This document shows, in pieces, positions 23,801-35,400 of a DNA stretch of 64,000 nt. The stretch's first letter is position 1. Each line of letters opens with the position of its first letter. Origin of the DNA: Hymenolepis diminuta (Eukaryota; Platyhelminthes; Cestoda; Cyclophyllidea; Hymenolepididae). The stretch lies in the NCBI GenBank assembly GCA_900708905.1, contig CAADRB010000005.1:600602-664601 (forward strand), in the 5' to 3' direction. The notes below the pieces were generated by a model. That model ran no database searches, was not told the origin of the DNA, and worked only from the letters and a program-made list of their open reading frames with translations. The position numbers and the translations under genes are program-made.

Positions 23801-26645
23801 GGGTTTTACGGATAGTAGTTTGATACTGGGGACATCTCGTGATGTGACAGCGTCACGCTAACCTTAGAGGATAGAAAATAATATACTGCATCGTATTGTA
23901 TTAATTGTATTTCGAACACAACTAAATGCAGCATATGAAACGCCATAGAAAATGAATATTAGCTCTACTTTTAAATACGGTGACTACTTGTACCTTGGTA
24001 TTCCCTATTAGAGAATCTGAAAATTCACCTTCCAACTTTCTTGTCAAATGGGCAATAAAAATTGCGTAAGACAAAATTGTGTGAATACACGTTGAAGTCG
24101 ATCTAGATCGCTCATTTATCCAGATAGATAGTTACCTAATAAACTGAATAAGTTCCCTTGCACACCTTAACTCACCAGTGAATGAGAAAGACAGCTGACG
24201 AACAGATAAATGATAAACTCAGATGTACTTTCAAATAAGTTCGAGAGAATTTACTTGATAATTCCATCGTATTTGGCCTAATGTTGACTTAACTTGCTAA
24301 ATAGTCCATGAAAACTTATACATCTTAGCTAGATAATCATATTAACAAATCCATGTATATATATGCAGCATCAAAAGAAACTGCTTCGAGATCCATGCAG
24401 TAATGGAAATGACAATTCACACTAGTCAGTACTAATTTAATAAGGGATAATCGGATGAAACTTACAAAAATTAAGAACTTTAATGTATATTAAAAATCGA
24501 ATATACTCAAGTCCATTGAAGAGAAGCATTTCCAACGCACAGAGAAAATCCCATTCCGATGCTCAGCCCTGAAACATTAGTAACTAGTCAGTCGTTCCGT
24601 CAATCAAATGAGGATCGTATGCGTGATCTATAACTTGACAGAGGTACAAGTCACTTTGATATCAACTATTTACAGATGAATTATGATACCGTTCGAAATC
24701 GACATGCTTCAACTAATACTTAATTTTAAGGACGATTTGCAGAATGTACAACGAATGTAAAATGAAGATTATGAAATGTTTATCGAAATGACGTTTTCAT
24801 CACTCAGATAATTGGTAAGATATCATACTGGAAAGACTAAAAATGTAGCGAAAAAGAACAGGAATGCATCACTGATCGCTATTCATAAGAGACAAGAATT
24901 TCTGATTTTATTGCTTTAATGTGTTATATAATCAGAACAAATACCAAATAAGCATGCAGTACATTTCTCTCATATTTTGATAGGATAAATAAGTAACATT
25001 GATTAAGAAACCATCAGCATGAAATAAAAACTTCCCAAGTACATTATAGGAACCGTTAGTAACACTTGACTTGGAAAAAAGTATGCAAGATCCGCTTCTA
25101 TGGTAAGCTAGCATTCTATCACTCCTTTTCTTGATCAAATTAACTAGTGCGATTGGTCATCCACATCACTAAACATTGACCAGATGACCTGTGACTTGAC
25201 ATACGTATAAGTTTACCACTGCGCAATAATGACTTGCAACAAAAATCAACACCTAATTGTTTGGTTACATGTGTAACATTTTACCACTAAAAAGGAGCTT
25301 CTTGACCATAGGAATTGAACTAAAAGTTTAACTTAAAATGCATAAATTTACGGGAATATTTATTTCGTTGTCATGATCCCTAGGCGGATATAGTTGAACA
25401 CAGAGTATTCTGGATTGCGGATTACGTTGGGAAATTTCATCGCGATAATTAGAGGGGTGAGATTCCATTGAAAACACAAACAAAAAAAGCGAATGAGACT
25501 GAGAGAGTCAAGTGGCATATCACAGAATATCATTATCTGCCGTGAATATTGATCTACGGAGATATAACGACGATTGATTAACTTAGCACTAGTAGTCAAA
25601 TTCAAAACTGAGCAATCTTAACAGGCTAAAGGAAAATGTATCGAGAAGGTAACAACTAATTTCAGGTTGGTTAGAATGTGATGTAACTGAAAATTTAAAA
25701 TTTAAGAATATCTAAAAAACCGTCCCCGTCTATTTATCCTCGTTTAATGAAAATATATATAAAAATGTTGAATTATCAAATACTCACCTGAAACTGACTG
25801 TCTAGGTTGATCCAAACTATGATCTTCGTTGTCATGAGATTTTGGCTCTGAATAAAAATGATGTTTTACTGACTTGAAGTTTAAATAAAGATTAAGCAAA
25901 CGATAAACAGTCAATACCATTTTCAAAAAGTGCACGGGGAGGAAACTGTGACGTTTCTTGTGGTAATTGAGATTTATCTCGTAATGGATCATCTGGAAAC
26001 GAAAATCACAAATTATAGATAAATAAAACCTATAAAACGACAAGTAGTTACATTCATGAAAACGGCGTCTTTTGACAGGATGAACCTGATCGCTACGCAA
26101 AGCAGGTTCACGATGAAGAACAGAACGCGTGGAGACTTCAACAAAAGCGGGTAGCATTAATATTCATGCGAAACACAAATCACTAGTGCTGTAATAATAG
26201 TTTACCTTTTTTATCTGATTTGGGTTGTAAATTTTTAGAGGCATTTGCGGCCTTAGATTGCTTCAAAACCTTTCTCCTAATTGACAGTTATAAAAAGCAA
26301 GAAATGCCGCTTACTGAGCATAAAAAATTTGCATGTATTGATCATAATTCTTCTTGTGCAATGCAGATCGTGTATGTACAACCCACAAATTTAAATCTGG
26401 TATATTACCAACTCCACAAACTGGACAAAAATGGGATCTAAAAGATCGTAAAAACATTACAATCCGTACATTGGTTTCCCTGCTTCCTTCTGTACACATT
26501 CATATCGCTTGTGGTGTTTGACGCCAAGCATGTGCTGTACAGCGACCTAAATATCAATTGACACTAAGATAATTCTGCAAAAAAAACTTACCAATTCGCT
26601 CCTATATAAAATTTTACAAATATCACACCCGTCATGGTTTCTCAT
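14822..26645 (-). CDS. Two U1/matrin-type zinc-finger, Arg/Ser/His-rich nuclear protein (complete, 14 exons)
   Basis: Reconstructed 889-residue protein; orthologue not recognised. Exons (minus): 26645-26592, 26546-26470, 26437-26315, 26276-26206, 26135-26052, 25992-25918, 25847-25788, 22811-22417, 21958-20956, 20468-20079, 15373-15311, 15239-15186, 15118-14930, 14853-14822; 2670 nt, phase kept at every junction. Finger 1 has C7, C10, H23, H29 (C-x2-C-x12-H-x5-H); finger 2 has C48, C51, H65, H71 (x13 spacing). This spacing is typical of U1-C/matrin fingers, which bind RNA or structured nucleic acid. Residues about 333-432 are rich in R, S and H; 470-535 are acidic; 536-555 are a lysine/arginine NLS-like block; 600-642 form a heptad-like coiled coil ending in RRRR; a second basic block (KRKRRR) lies near 770-777; the C-terminal 50 residues look ordered. 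A nuclear RNA- or chromatin-linked role is inference. Weakest points are the intron 4 acceptor and the 4.7-kb intron 10. Confidence 0.8.
16838..16968 (+). repeat. SINE-like dispersed repeat, copy 4
   Basis: It contains gaagtcacgtgctcgatatt, then tatcggcgcacattctgcga, gatcggccatt, and gaatacgagtttctcaatag followed by agaggtt. These blocks match the 63.4 kb and 19.2 kb copies in the same order. It lies inside intron 10 of the zinc-finger gene, antisense to it. Confidence 0.65.
17612..17770 (+). repeat. SINE-like dispersed repeat, copy 5 (good tRNA-like head)
   Basis: The head reads gcagttgacgtgctcgtttg, then aaatcagaggttacaaattc and gatacccatac, resembling tRNA A- and B-box regions. Then come aatggccagcctcattgg, a ttggttagtagggg block and gagtttctcacc. 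It merges at its 3' end into the direct repeat at 17720. Confidence 0.65.
17720..18003 (+). repeat. Direct repeat unit, copy A
   Basis: Paired with 18693-18917. Shared blocks in order are tttctcacc, cttccaaatgggttt (copy B: cttcctaaatgggttt), tttctaata, acagcaaactcaaa (B: acagcagtaaactcag) and gcttcaaaacaaattctc (B: gcttcaaaacaaattttc). The end is actcaatggttgtcgtttgt (B: actcaccagttgacgtttgt). Divergence and small indels imply an old duplication or two insertions of one element. Confidence 0.6.
18693..18917 (+). repeat. Direct repeat unit, copy B
   Basis: Second copy of the unit at 17720-18003, same orientation, about 0.95 kb downstream. It is shorter by some 60 nt because of an internal gap relative to copy A. 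No open frame lies between the copies. Confidence 0.6.
19150..19300 (+). repeat. SINE-like dispersed repeat, copy 6
   Basis: The sequence gtgacgtagcagttaatcct is followed by aagtcaagagttcaatattc, catcggcacacatccaataa, ggtcagccgtactgatc, aggtgacagaacacgaggct and tctcattagaaaggtt. This follows the family block order from A-box-like head to tail. Confidence 0.65.
22010..22115 (+). repeat. SINE-like dispersed repeat, copy 7 (degenerate)
   Basis: It begins gatggcgcagccgtcagtgt, has a tctgacaagtcagatatc block, and ends aggtgacagaatgtgagtct, matching the family head and tail. The middle is decayed. It sits in intron 8 of the zinc-finger gene. Confidence 0.5.
22812..25787 (-). other. Intron 7 of the zinc-finger gene (3.0 kb)
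   Basis: Bounded by donor GTGAGT after a QSVS-coding exon and acceptor ttttcctag before exon 8; joining restores an uninterrupted frame (phase 1). No coding exon was recognised inside. It contains a minus-strand SINE-like copy near 25.1 kb. Confidence 0.65.
25085..25225 (-). repeat. SINE-like dispersed repeat, copy 8
   Basis: On the minus strand cgcagtggtaaac leads into aagtcacaggtca, gtttagtgatgtggatgacc, aatcgcactagttaa and aaaaggagtgatagaatgct. This is the same order as the copies at 3.3 kb and 16.9 kb. Confidence 0.6.
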
Positions 26646-26666
26646 TTTTGTTATATTTTTACACAG

Positions 26667-26668
26667 CT
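26667..26668 (-). promoter_or_regulatory. Acceptor-like site just upstream of the zinc-finger gene ATG
   Basis: On the minus strand a pyrimidine-leaning ctaatttttgttag ends 21 nt before the ATG at 26645. It could be the 3' site of a 5'-UTR intron or of spliced-leader trans-splicing. The evidence is only local sequence. Confidence 0.3.
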
Positions 26669-27161
26669 AACAAAAATTAGACCAGTCTTAATAAACACAA
26701 CCACCACACAGGTGACCTACCTCTAACAATGCATCTTTGAAAAGAGCGGTAATTCATTTAATGCGTTAAAACTGAAGACTTGCAAAATGATTCGATCATG
26801 AACATTTTACTTTACAAAAGATGTTTATTTTAACATATTTAATACGAACCAATGCAAATTTAACATATTCTTTTATTTAATAAGACCGATATTATGCAAA
26901 CTGTCAGTATACGAGATCTAACCACGGCAACTCAACCAATTCAACAACAATATTTCCGACTAAGACACTTCAGATTTGTGACCCCCATACCAGATATTAA
27001 CAATCCAGACTATACTTTTCACAATCTAAAGACAGAAATCAAATGTAGGCAGAAATGTATTATTATAGTATAGGGAAAAGGGAGATTGACAAACGAAGAC
27101 GCCGTAATCGTAGAGCAGACCATGACCAAAAGACGAAAATACAACGCAAATTAGCGAAAAT

Positions 27162-30100
27162 TTATACCACAGGCTTCTCATACGACGGATTCTTCGTGAG
27201 TATAACAAAGCCTTCAAGGGGTAGATTCGTTACCGGCACGTATTCATCTGTCGCCAGCTCTGCACGTTCACCGTGGGCAAGGAGAACAGGCGTTGTATGA
27301 GTCTGAAAACCTGTAATTGTCTTCGGCCGTCCAGCTTGGCCGACAACATCCACAGCCTGTCCAACACGAACAGTGACAGCCAGAGGCTTCAAGTCCTTGT
27401 CAAACGTCATCAACAGACGTGGTTGGATGGCGGGAGTCAGGTAGAAAATGAGGTAATCACTACGACCCATGAATGTCATACGCATTTCCAAACACGAGAC
27501 AAGGAGTGTAAGAAGACCAGCTAAGCTCACAGGTCGGAATAGGCCGTGATCGGAATGCCATGGGGAGAGAGTGAGTGTACCCTTACCCAAGTACGTCAAT
27601 CCTTGAGCAAGACGAACCAAAAACAAGTTGTAAGGGTCACGGCAGTGATAGCTTGCCAACTGACGAAGCATAGCAGCCAATCTAGCACTATTTGTACCTT
27701 TGAAGATAATAGAAATGCCGATTAGTGTGAGGATTAAATGCTAGGAAAAAAAGATCGCAAGCGAATATCTTACCTGCCCCAACAATTCCCATTGCCAAAA
27801 TAGAATTGTAGCACAACTCAGCATCTGAATCGTGGCTGAATTTGCTCAAAGTATCTAAAACTTTGAGCTGAGGATTTGAGACATAGCAGAGGGCCAATGC
27901 CAAAGGTACAATCCTCTTAATAGGCGTTTCTCCAAAACGAAGCTATAGGTAAACATATCAAGCGATCAAAATATCGAAGAGACGTAAACTGACCATTTTT
28001 ACAAACAAAGAAACCTACTAGATGGCCGAACATACGGAAGGCCATGTCTAGGCCGACTTCCTCACCCATAGCGATAATCGCAACACCGAGAACCGCCAAA
28101 CCCTGATGAGCATGATAATCGAATCCTGCAGGGCTTGAATCTTCATTCGCTGATACGGGCTGTTCATCAACTTGCATGGGCTCTTCTGTTGGCGGTGATT
28201 CTGAAGATGTTTTACTTCCAGTTGAATTCGCATGTCTGCGAGCTCTACGACCACTACTGCTGGCGCTGCTTACTCCACGGCGTGAGTCCTTTCTGTGATG
28301 GTGATGATCTTTGCTCTTCGCTTTTTCAGTAATTGAAGCTTTCGCTTTGTCTACTTTGTCTGATTTCTCCTCATACTTTTCGGAGAGTATATGTAGGAGT
28401 TTTTGAATCTTCAAGACATTACCACTGCAGGCATAAGCACAAACATCGCACATCATGTGCGCCATAGATTTCATTGGCTCGGAGACAACTTCAAGAAAAG
28501 CTAAAATCGCCTCAGCCTCCTCTTGTCTTCCCAAACAAGTGAGAGCCAACCCCAGGGCCATGAACTTGCTGAATGTGTTATTCCAATGGACAGCGGGTCT
28601 CTCCAACATGGTTTGAAGAATTGTGGAAGTGACATCCTCATTTAATGAACCGACAGCAATCATACCTGCTGAAAGAGCGGCCAAACAGGCGTGCTGAAGG
28701 CGGCTTGATGAGGTATCAAGAATAGCAGGAAGGAGGTGACTGATAGCCTCTGCCTTATTGGATCCGGCATAGGCCACGCCGATACCAATAATGGCTGCTC
28801 GTGAGAGAACATCTGTCTGATGTTCCACGTAAGCAGAAAGAAGGGCAAGAGCTGGATCACACTCGTTTTTTACACCGCAATTGACAACACCACAACCAAG
28901 AAGCGCACCCGCCTGAGTATGGTCATCAACAGCATAGAGATATTTATCTATTTGGGAGAGACCGGTGTCTACATCCCACAGCATAACCCAACCAAGTGAA
29001 GCAACAGCAGTCATTTTACCTACAAATCAACACAAAATCTAAATGTGGTACAGCAAAGACCTAGTTCAAGATAATTTTGCACATACTTACCAAGATCTTT
29101 TTGACGAGACAACCACGAGCCGTCTTTCCCTTCTTCTTGAATCATCTTTTCCTTTCCAAATCCGCAATTGACCAGGCCATTGACGTAAGAAGCCGCAGTG
29201 TGAGTACGCGCTGAATCCATCATTGTAGACATTGACAAACGAGTTGGTTCCAAATGTTGCTTATATACATCTTCAGGGAGCTGTGACAATGAAGCGAAAC
29301 AGTTACATTGCTTCGTTTAAATCGTAGAGATTAGAGAGAATTCAATTTACATACCTTAGGGTCCATAATGTCGAGTTCTCTGGCTAAGGATAGGAAATGT
29401 TCAGAAAGACGTGTATTCCCCAGCATTTCTGCTAAATCCTCGTCTTCTTCCGCCAAGACTTCCTCATAAGGCACAATGAATTGGTGTTTTCCAAGGAGAT
29501 AAGCCAACTGACGGCGAACATCATTACCTGTAGCTCCATATTTAGATGTAGGAAGAGAAGCAGCTTCATTGAAAATCGATCGGGCCAAGGCGTCATCATT
29601 TAATCTGAGAGAATAACGCAAGGCGTTACCAAGATCCCTATATTTCCTGTAGATACTCTGAGCACATCGATAAACTTTGACATTTTCAGGATCAGGGATG
29701 TAAGACGCACAACCAATAAGATAGAGGCACACCCGTTGGAAGTTTAATTCCGTTGTGTACTTTTCAAGATATTCCAAATGTTCGATCTCCATACAGAGAT
29801 CGATCGCTTCTGATTCAGCATTATGATCCATTAAATAAGGGAGGATTTTCTCAACCAACTCTAAGTATTCCTCTTTCTGTTTCTCAGCCATTTGGGAAAA
29901 CTCCTCTGTTTCACCGGTATCGATTTCATCCCACACTTCAACTATTTGTTTAGTGAGGAGACGAACGTATTCATGACCCCAGATTCCAATATCATCATTC
30001 CTACTTAGCAATCTGTATTTTAATGTATCCGTTTTGAATTCGGGATTATCATACATAACCATTCCAACAACTGAGACTACCTCGGCACAACTAGCCTAAA

Positions 30101-30468
30101 ACAGTATTAATAAGTCAAAATGCAAAATACCTTCGTATTTGCATTCTGAATATTTTCATAAATAGCCTTAATACGACCATATTGCGGTCGAAGAAATTTA
30201 AGAGGTTTCGGAACGGACGTCATCGACGTGGTAGATGATTTGATTAGAGTTTTGAGGCTTTCCAAAGCTGGGTCATATAACTTTGTATTTGGTTCTTCGA
30301 GACGTTGCAAAAGCATATATAGCTCATCTCGTAACTGCCTATCTTCCTCATTCTATGAAAATATGAAAATCAATTTTAAACTACCAAATCTTCATCAGAA
30401 GCTTCCTTATCTTTCGTCACTTTAGATTCAGTCTCTACAGGAACACTTTTCGCGACTTCACTGGCCAT
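27162..30468 (-). CDS. PSMD2: 26S proteasome non-ATPase regulatory subunit 2 / Rpn1 (complete, 7 exons)
   Basis: The largest base subunit of the 19S regulatory particle, a docking scaffold for ubiquitin receptors, shuttle factors and Ubp6/USP14. Exons (minus): 30468-30385, 30352-30131, 30095-29355, 29280-29091, 29019-28019, 27942-27774, 27697-27162; 2943 nt, 980 residues (human about 908). The N-terminal helical half includes [20 protein letters not shown]. The proteasome/cyclosome repeats follow in exons 4-6, with repeating G-x-G/Ala-rich helices such as [12 protein letters not shown]. The conserved C-terminus has [35 protein letters not shown] and [13 protein letters not shown]. Extra length comes mainly from a low-complexity insertion at about residues 628-711 ([12 protein letters not shown], Ser/Arg- then acidic/Pro-rich) where human has a shorter charged loop. 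Introns are 32, 35, 74, 71, 76 and 76 nt. The stop lies 517 bp downstream of the zinc-finger gene's start on the same strand. Confidence 0.97.
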
Positions 30469-30479
30469 TGCGCTTATGA

Positions 30480-30481
30480 CT
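30480..30481 (-). promoter_or_regulatory. Acceptor-like site just upstream of the PSMD2 ATG
   Basis: On the minus strand aaaaaatttatattag ends 11 nt before the ATG at 30468. It is compatible with a cis 5'-UTR intron or spliced-leader acceptor. Pyrimidine content is low, so support is weak. Confidence 0.3.
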
Positions 30482-32403
30482 AATATAAATTTTTTAAAGT
30501 CGGCGGAGTTACCGAAATCCGTTAAACGGAATTGGTCAACAATTTCATTTTTAAATAACTTAAATTGTAGACTTAACTAATTCCAATGATGTCATTACAT
30601 ATTATTTGAGGCTTTCTGTTTAAAATTAAAACGTTTTTCTTAAAATTGATTTTATTAAGGTAGTTTAATTTTTGTTGCTTGGATATAGATATTTTGCATC
30701 ACTGCAAGAAAAACAATTAATAAAAAATTCTCACTAGGAATCTTAACTGCAAGGAGCTTACTTAATTGAATATGACATACCATACACTGTGTTGACGTTA
30801 TTTATCAAAGAAGAAATTATTCATAGATTTCTGGATTTCCTCCGTATAGTAAAAATCAATTTCTAAAGTATATGCAACTTGATTTATTATGTTCTACATA
30901 GCAAGAAATTTATTGTTCTAATAGCCCTAATAGCTATAGTAGCTGAAGATAGCTAGTGCCCTTTTATCGCGACAGAGTCACGAAACATTCTTGTCAGCCA
31001 ATGATTATAGTCTAAGGCATTTGAGATGAAGGCAGAAGGTTCAGTTAACCAAGTTGCGATGGTGAAAACACAAGAAAGAGAAAACCATTCAATGGTATTT
31101 TTAGGTTTTTAATGGGTGACTACCGTTGGAGGTGTGTCCAGAGTCAACTTCCATTTCCACGGAATCATGGAGATAAAATTCCCTTGATTAATATATTATT
31201 TAATGAAGGATTTCTCCCCTAAATTTTACTTAAGGTATTTTTCGAATAAAATTTTAATTTATGCCGTTTGTTTACAAAATTATTTTTAAATACATCATTT
31301 TTTAAAGTGAATACATTTTCGTCATTTTGCTTTACACATGGAGTGATTTTAAAATGTGGTTTCCCACACATCGACACTAATATAAGTTTAAAATTTCTCT
31401 CTATGCTATGAAACTAACTACACGTAGAGTAATTTTTCCTACCTTGACAGCGACAAAATGGCTCATATCTGCAAATTACATTATTTGTTCCCATCGTTCT
31501 AATTGTTGATAAAATAAGGTGAGTGCGTTCTGTTCCTGATATCTAACAGTACGAATGGACAAATCTTTTAGCAATCCGAAAATGAGAAAAGCGTGTATTA
31601 GCATAAACATCTGTGGCTATGTTTACTAATTAACTAGGATTTACTGCATTTCTATCTCCATTCTAATTAGTTCTAGTGAGTCCGAGTCTTCTGCAGCCAC
31701 AAGGCTAGTTAAATGAATAAATATATGTTGGATCCATATCTAGATTCCCGTCACCTTGCGATTCAAGGATGTTAAAAATCGATCTTTTCCTTTGGCTTTT
31801 TTTTAGATGATGGGGAAGCAAGAAGTAATCCTGTCTTAGCACTATTACTATACCTCACAAGGAATTTTTTAAGCAAATTCAATCGATCTTATCAAACAGT
31901 AAATATAATAGATGCTTTAAATTTGAGTTCTTTATATTAAATGGTCTTTGAAATTTTAGACCAAAGATCAAATTTCATTCTTTTATAAAATTCATCATAA
32001 TATGTGTCTTGTAAAATTCAATATCCTAAAATTCTAATATTATATAATCAATTTTCATGTTTCTTGGACATTGCACACTTAAAGATCTAAAGATTATACA
32101 TAAGACTGGATGAGGTTCAAATGGTCAAATTTAAAAATATTTCGTTCATCTTCAGATGTTAATCTCTTGATTTTAAAAGAAATTTGATATTATGATAAAG
32201 TTTTGGGTAAAATTTTTTTATATTCATTGCATTTCCTTGTGTTAATAATTATCCTTTGAAACACCTATCAGTGAAGTAAATAGATAGGACCTTGAAGAAG
32301 TCTATGCCTTGTGAAGCAGCCTCAGTTCGGGTCGGTATTGTACTCATTGTATTGAGAAATTTGTTGATTCATCTAGCACTTTTTTTCAATCATTTGCTAT
32401 TGT

Positions 32404-32405
32404 AG
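32404..32405 (+). promoter_or_regulatory. Acceptor-like site just upstream of the WDR33 ATG
   Basis: A T-rich run (ctttttttcaatcatttgct) followed by attgtag ends 8 nt before the ATG at 32414. It is the best of the acceptor-like sites near start codons in this window and fits trans-splicing or a 5'-UTR intron. Confidence 0.4.
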
Positions 32406-32413
32406 AACAAATT

Positions 32414-35400
32414 ATGAACACTGATCAGCTAAGCATTTTCGATAATCAGCCAAAGGCACTCGGTCCAGATGCTCGTCGTGTTCGAAAAGCCGTATTCAGA
32501 AGAACAATAGATTATAACGCATCAATTATGAATTATCTTCGGAATAGAATCTGGCAGTCGTCACCGAGACACCAAATTGCCATTCAGCCTGATTACCTGT
32601 ACAGTCATTTGGTGAGTTATGTGACCTCTCTGCTTAGCTCCACCAAAATGATAGGATATTTTATCACCTTTTTTTCATTTCAGTTAAGTGCTCCGATTGA
32701 TTATCTGGACAACCCGGTTAATAGCGTAACTGGGAAGTTAGTGAGGACTTCTACTAACAAGAATAAATGTCCCATCTATTGTGTTTGCGTAAGTTACATG
32801 TATTGAATCTTCTAGTACGACAATTTAGTGGACACCTGAGGGTCGACGATTGATAACCGGTGCCTTTACTGGTGAATTTACACTCTGGAATGGACTTACG
32901 TTTAATTTTGAGACAATTCTTCAGGCTCATGAATCTCAAATTCGATGTATGAAGTGGTCACATAATGATGAATGGCTTCTGACGGCTGATCACGCTGGTT
33001 ATGTGAAGTACTGGCAAGAGAATATGAACAATGTGCAAGCTTACCAAGCCCACAAGATGCCTATTCGTGGTGTCAGGTATGTTAAAGTTTGTAATTCACT
33101 CACTTATTTGTACAAGTCCTTCAGTTTGCCATGTCCAATCAAAGTTGATGTATTTTTCACTTTGGTGTGTCGCTGATAGATGAGTCCTCTTGTACTGAAG
33201 TTCGTTTCACGTAGGTTAAACTTCTTCTAGATGACAGAGTATGTGGTTTAGGTGTCATTGTATTGTCCTTACACTAGTCCTTAGTTCTTTCTTGAAATTA
33301 TGAAAAATTTAACCTTAACTTTTTATTATGCCTTATGTTATTTCGTATGCATAATAGTAGCGGTACATTATTACCTCTGTTAGATAAGTTGATGAATGTT
33401 TCAGTGCGTCAGTCACCCTGTGGTCAGTGTACGTCTGTAAAGTTAGAGATCGATGCCCATCGGTACACATCCAGTGATGGGGATAGCCACGCTTATTGCT
33501 TAGTTCTTTTCAACAACATGAATGGCAGAAAGTGAATTTCCTATAAGAGTGGTTCCGGATATCTTCCCTCTATCCAAGTCAGGCGTTCCTTAGCAGTCTG
33601 GGTTTTTTGCCCTAGTATTTCGTAAAGATCCTTAGAGTAAGCTTAATCACGGGTAATTCTTCTTTGGCGGTGTATTTTTCAATCAATTTAAATTTTGCTG
33701 ATTTCAGATATCCTTGGGACTGCTGTGGATTAACCTGAATTCCTTGTGACATTTATGCCATTTTTTATCCTTTTAGTTTTTCCCCATTCGATGACAAATT
33801 CGTGACGTGCAGTGATGATGCAACCGTGAGAGTATGGGACTTTCTCCAGTGCATAGAGGAACGAGCGTTGAGAGGACATGGTTCGGATGTTCGCAGCATT
33901 GCTTGGCACCCTTACAAATCTCTCGTCATTTCTGGAAGTAAAGACGCCCAACAACCCATCAAACTCTGGGATCCCAAAACCGGTGAAGCCATTACTACAC
34001 TGTAGGTTACTGTTGATAAGCATTTTTCGGTAGTGTAAAACTCATTAATTTTTTTGACGTTATTTCTGCCACGACTTCGGAAATAAAACACTTCTCAGCG
34101 GGAGACTCAATTATCCTATTAACTATGAAATTTGTGCAGATGTAATAGCCACCATACTTGCAATGATTGTTGTTGGATCTATTCCACCGTCGAAATACAT
34201 TATCTACTGCAGACTCCTATCTGTTGTTCAATGAGAGATTATCTACTAATAAGCATTATTTTTGCATTATACGGTTGATTTAATACCATATTGAGTCGTT
34301 TACTAGAGAAAGATATGAGCAATCTGAAGGAACTTTATATAACGTTCAGTTGGCACTTTGTAAAGCTACAAATGCTCAAACCCCAAAAAGAAAAGAGAAG
34401 ACTTCCAAGTCAAAAGGCTTTTATGAAATTAGATACTTGATAAATGATTAACGGTCTGGTAAGTCAAAAACTGCAGTGATGATTTCTTCAGTGATGGCCT
34501 TGCGTATCTTGTTGTGAGTGTAGAAATCCAATAATCGATAACCCAGTGGACGAGCGATGAAGCTTATGGATTCCGCTCTATTAGGGCTTCTAAGATCTTT
34601 AATGAGACGTGTATAACCATGCGCTCGTGGACTGCTGTTAATTGACTTTTTAGTCGTATCCATCTCTTTGCGTGATATGCACCAAGTGTACCTTTACGGG
34701 TATAACTGTTATTATTGCCCATGACAGCGCAAAAAACTGTCCAGTTTTAATCATGGGAAATCATCTTAATAGATGAACACCAAATGAGTCCAATAAGTTA
34801 GAAAACAGAGATGGAGTTTAAAACGGGGCAGAAAATAAAGCCAAAACATCGAGGGTTTTAATTTGTTTAGATTATGGAAGCACTGATTTGTCCATGTTTG
34901 TCTAAGTTTACATTGTAGTATCCTGATGCTTTGAGATATATTAGTGAGATTATTTCCTCAGCATTCAGCACTTGCTGATTAGTTGATATAATTCCTTAGT
35001 TTGTCATGCCACTTTGGCTTATTCCTATCTTATAGCCAAGAACAGGTACACGGCTAGCAACGGTTTTCTTCAAAATAGCAGTGCTTAATGGAGTTCACTC
35101 GAGGTGAACTCTAATATAATATAAAAGTTCTACGCCTTACTAATTTTTTTAAATTGGCAGACACACTCTGTTTATATTGACTTCTTCCTTCCTTCATAGC
35201 GCGTATGTGCCCAAGAATGTGTAAATGTGCTATTGGCTACTCATTTATTTTTGAGTAGTATGTGCTTTCAATTTTCATTAAATCATTTCTTACTTTTTTT
35301 AAAGATATGCCCACAAAAACACCTGTACAGATGTAGCTTGGAATATGAATGGAAACTGGTTTCTCACTGCTTCTCGTGACCACCTGATCAAACTCTTCGA

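Larger units (their letters stand above)
30469..32413. promoter_or_regulatory. Divergent intergenic region between PSMD2 and WDR33
   Basis: About 1.9 kb between two divergent start codons, so it must hold both 5' UTRs and probably both promoters. It is very AT-rich with no coding frame. I see no convincing TATA box, CpG-rich block or repeat. Splice-acceptor-like ends lie next to both ATGs. Confidence 0.5.
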
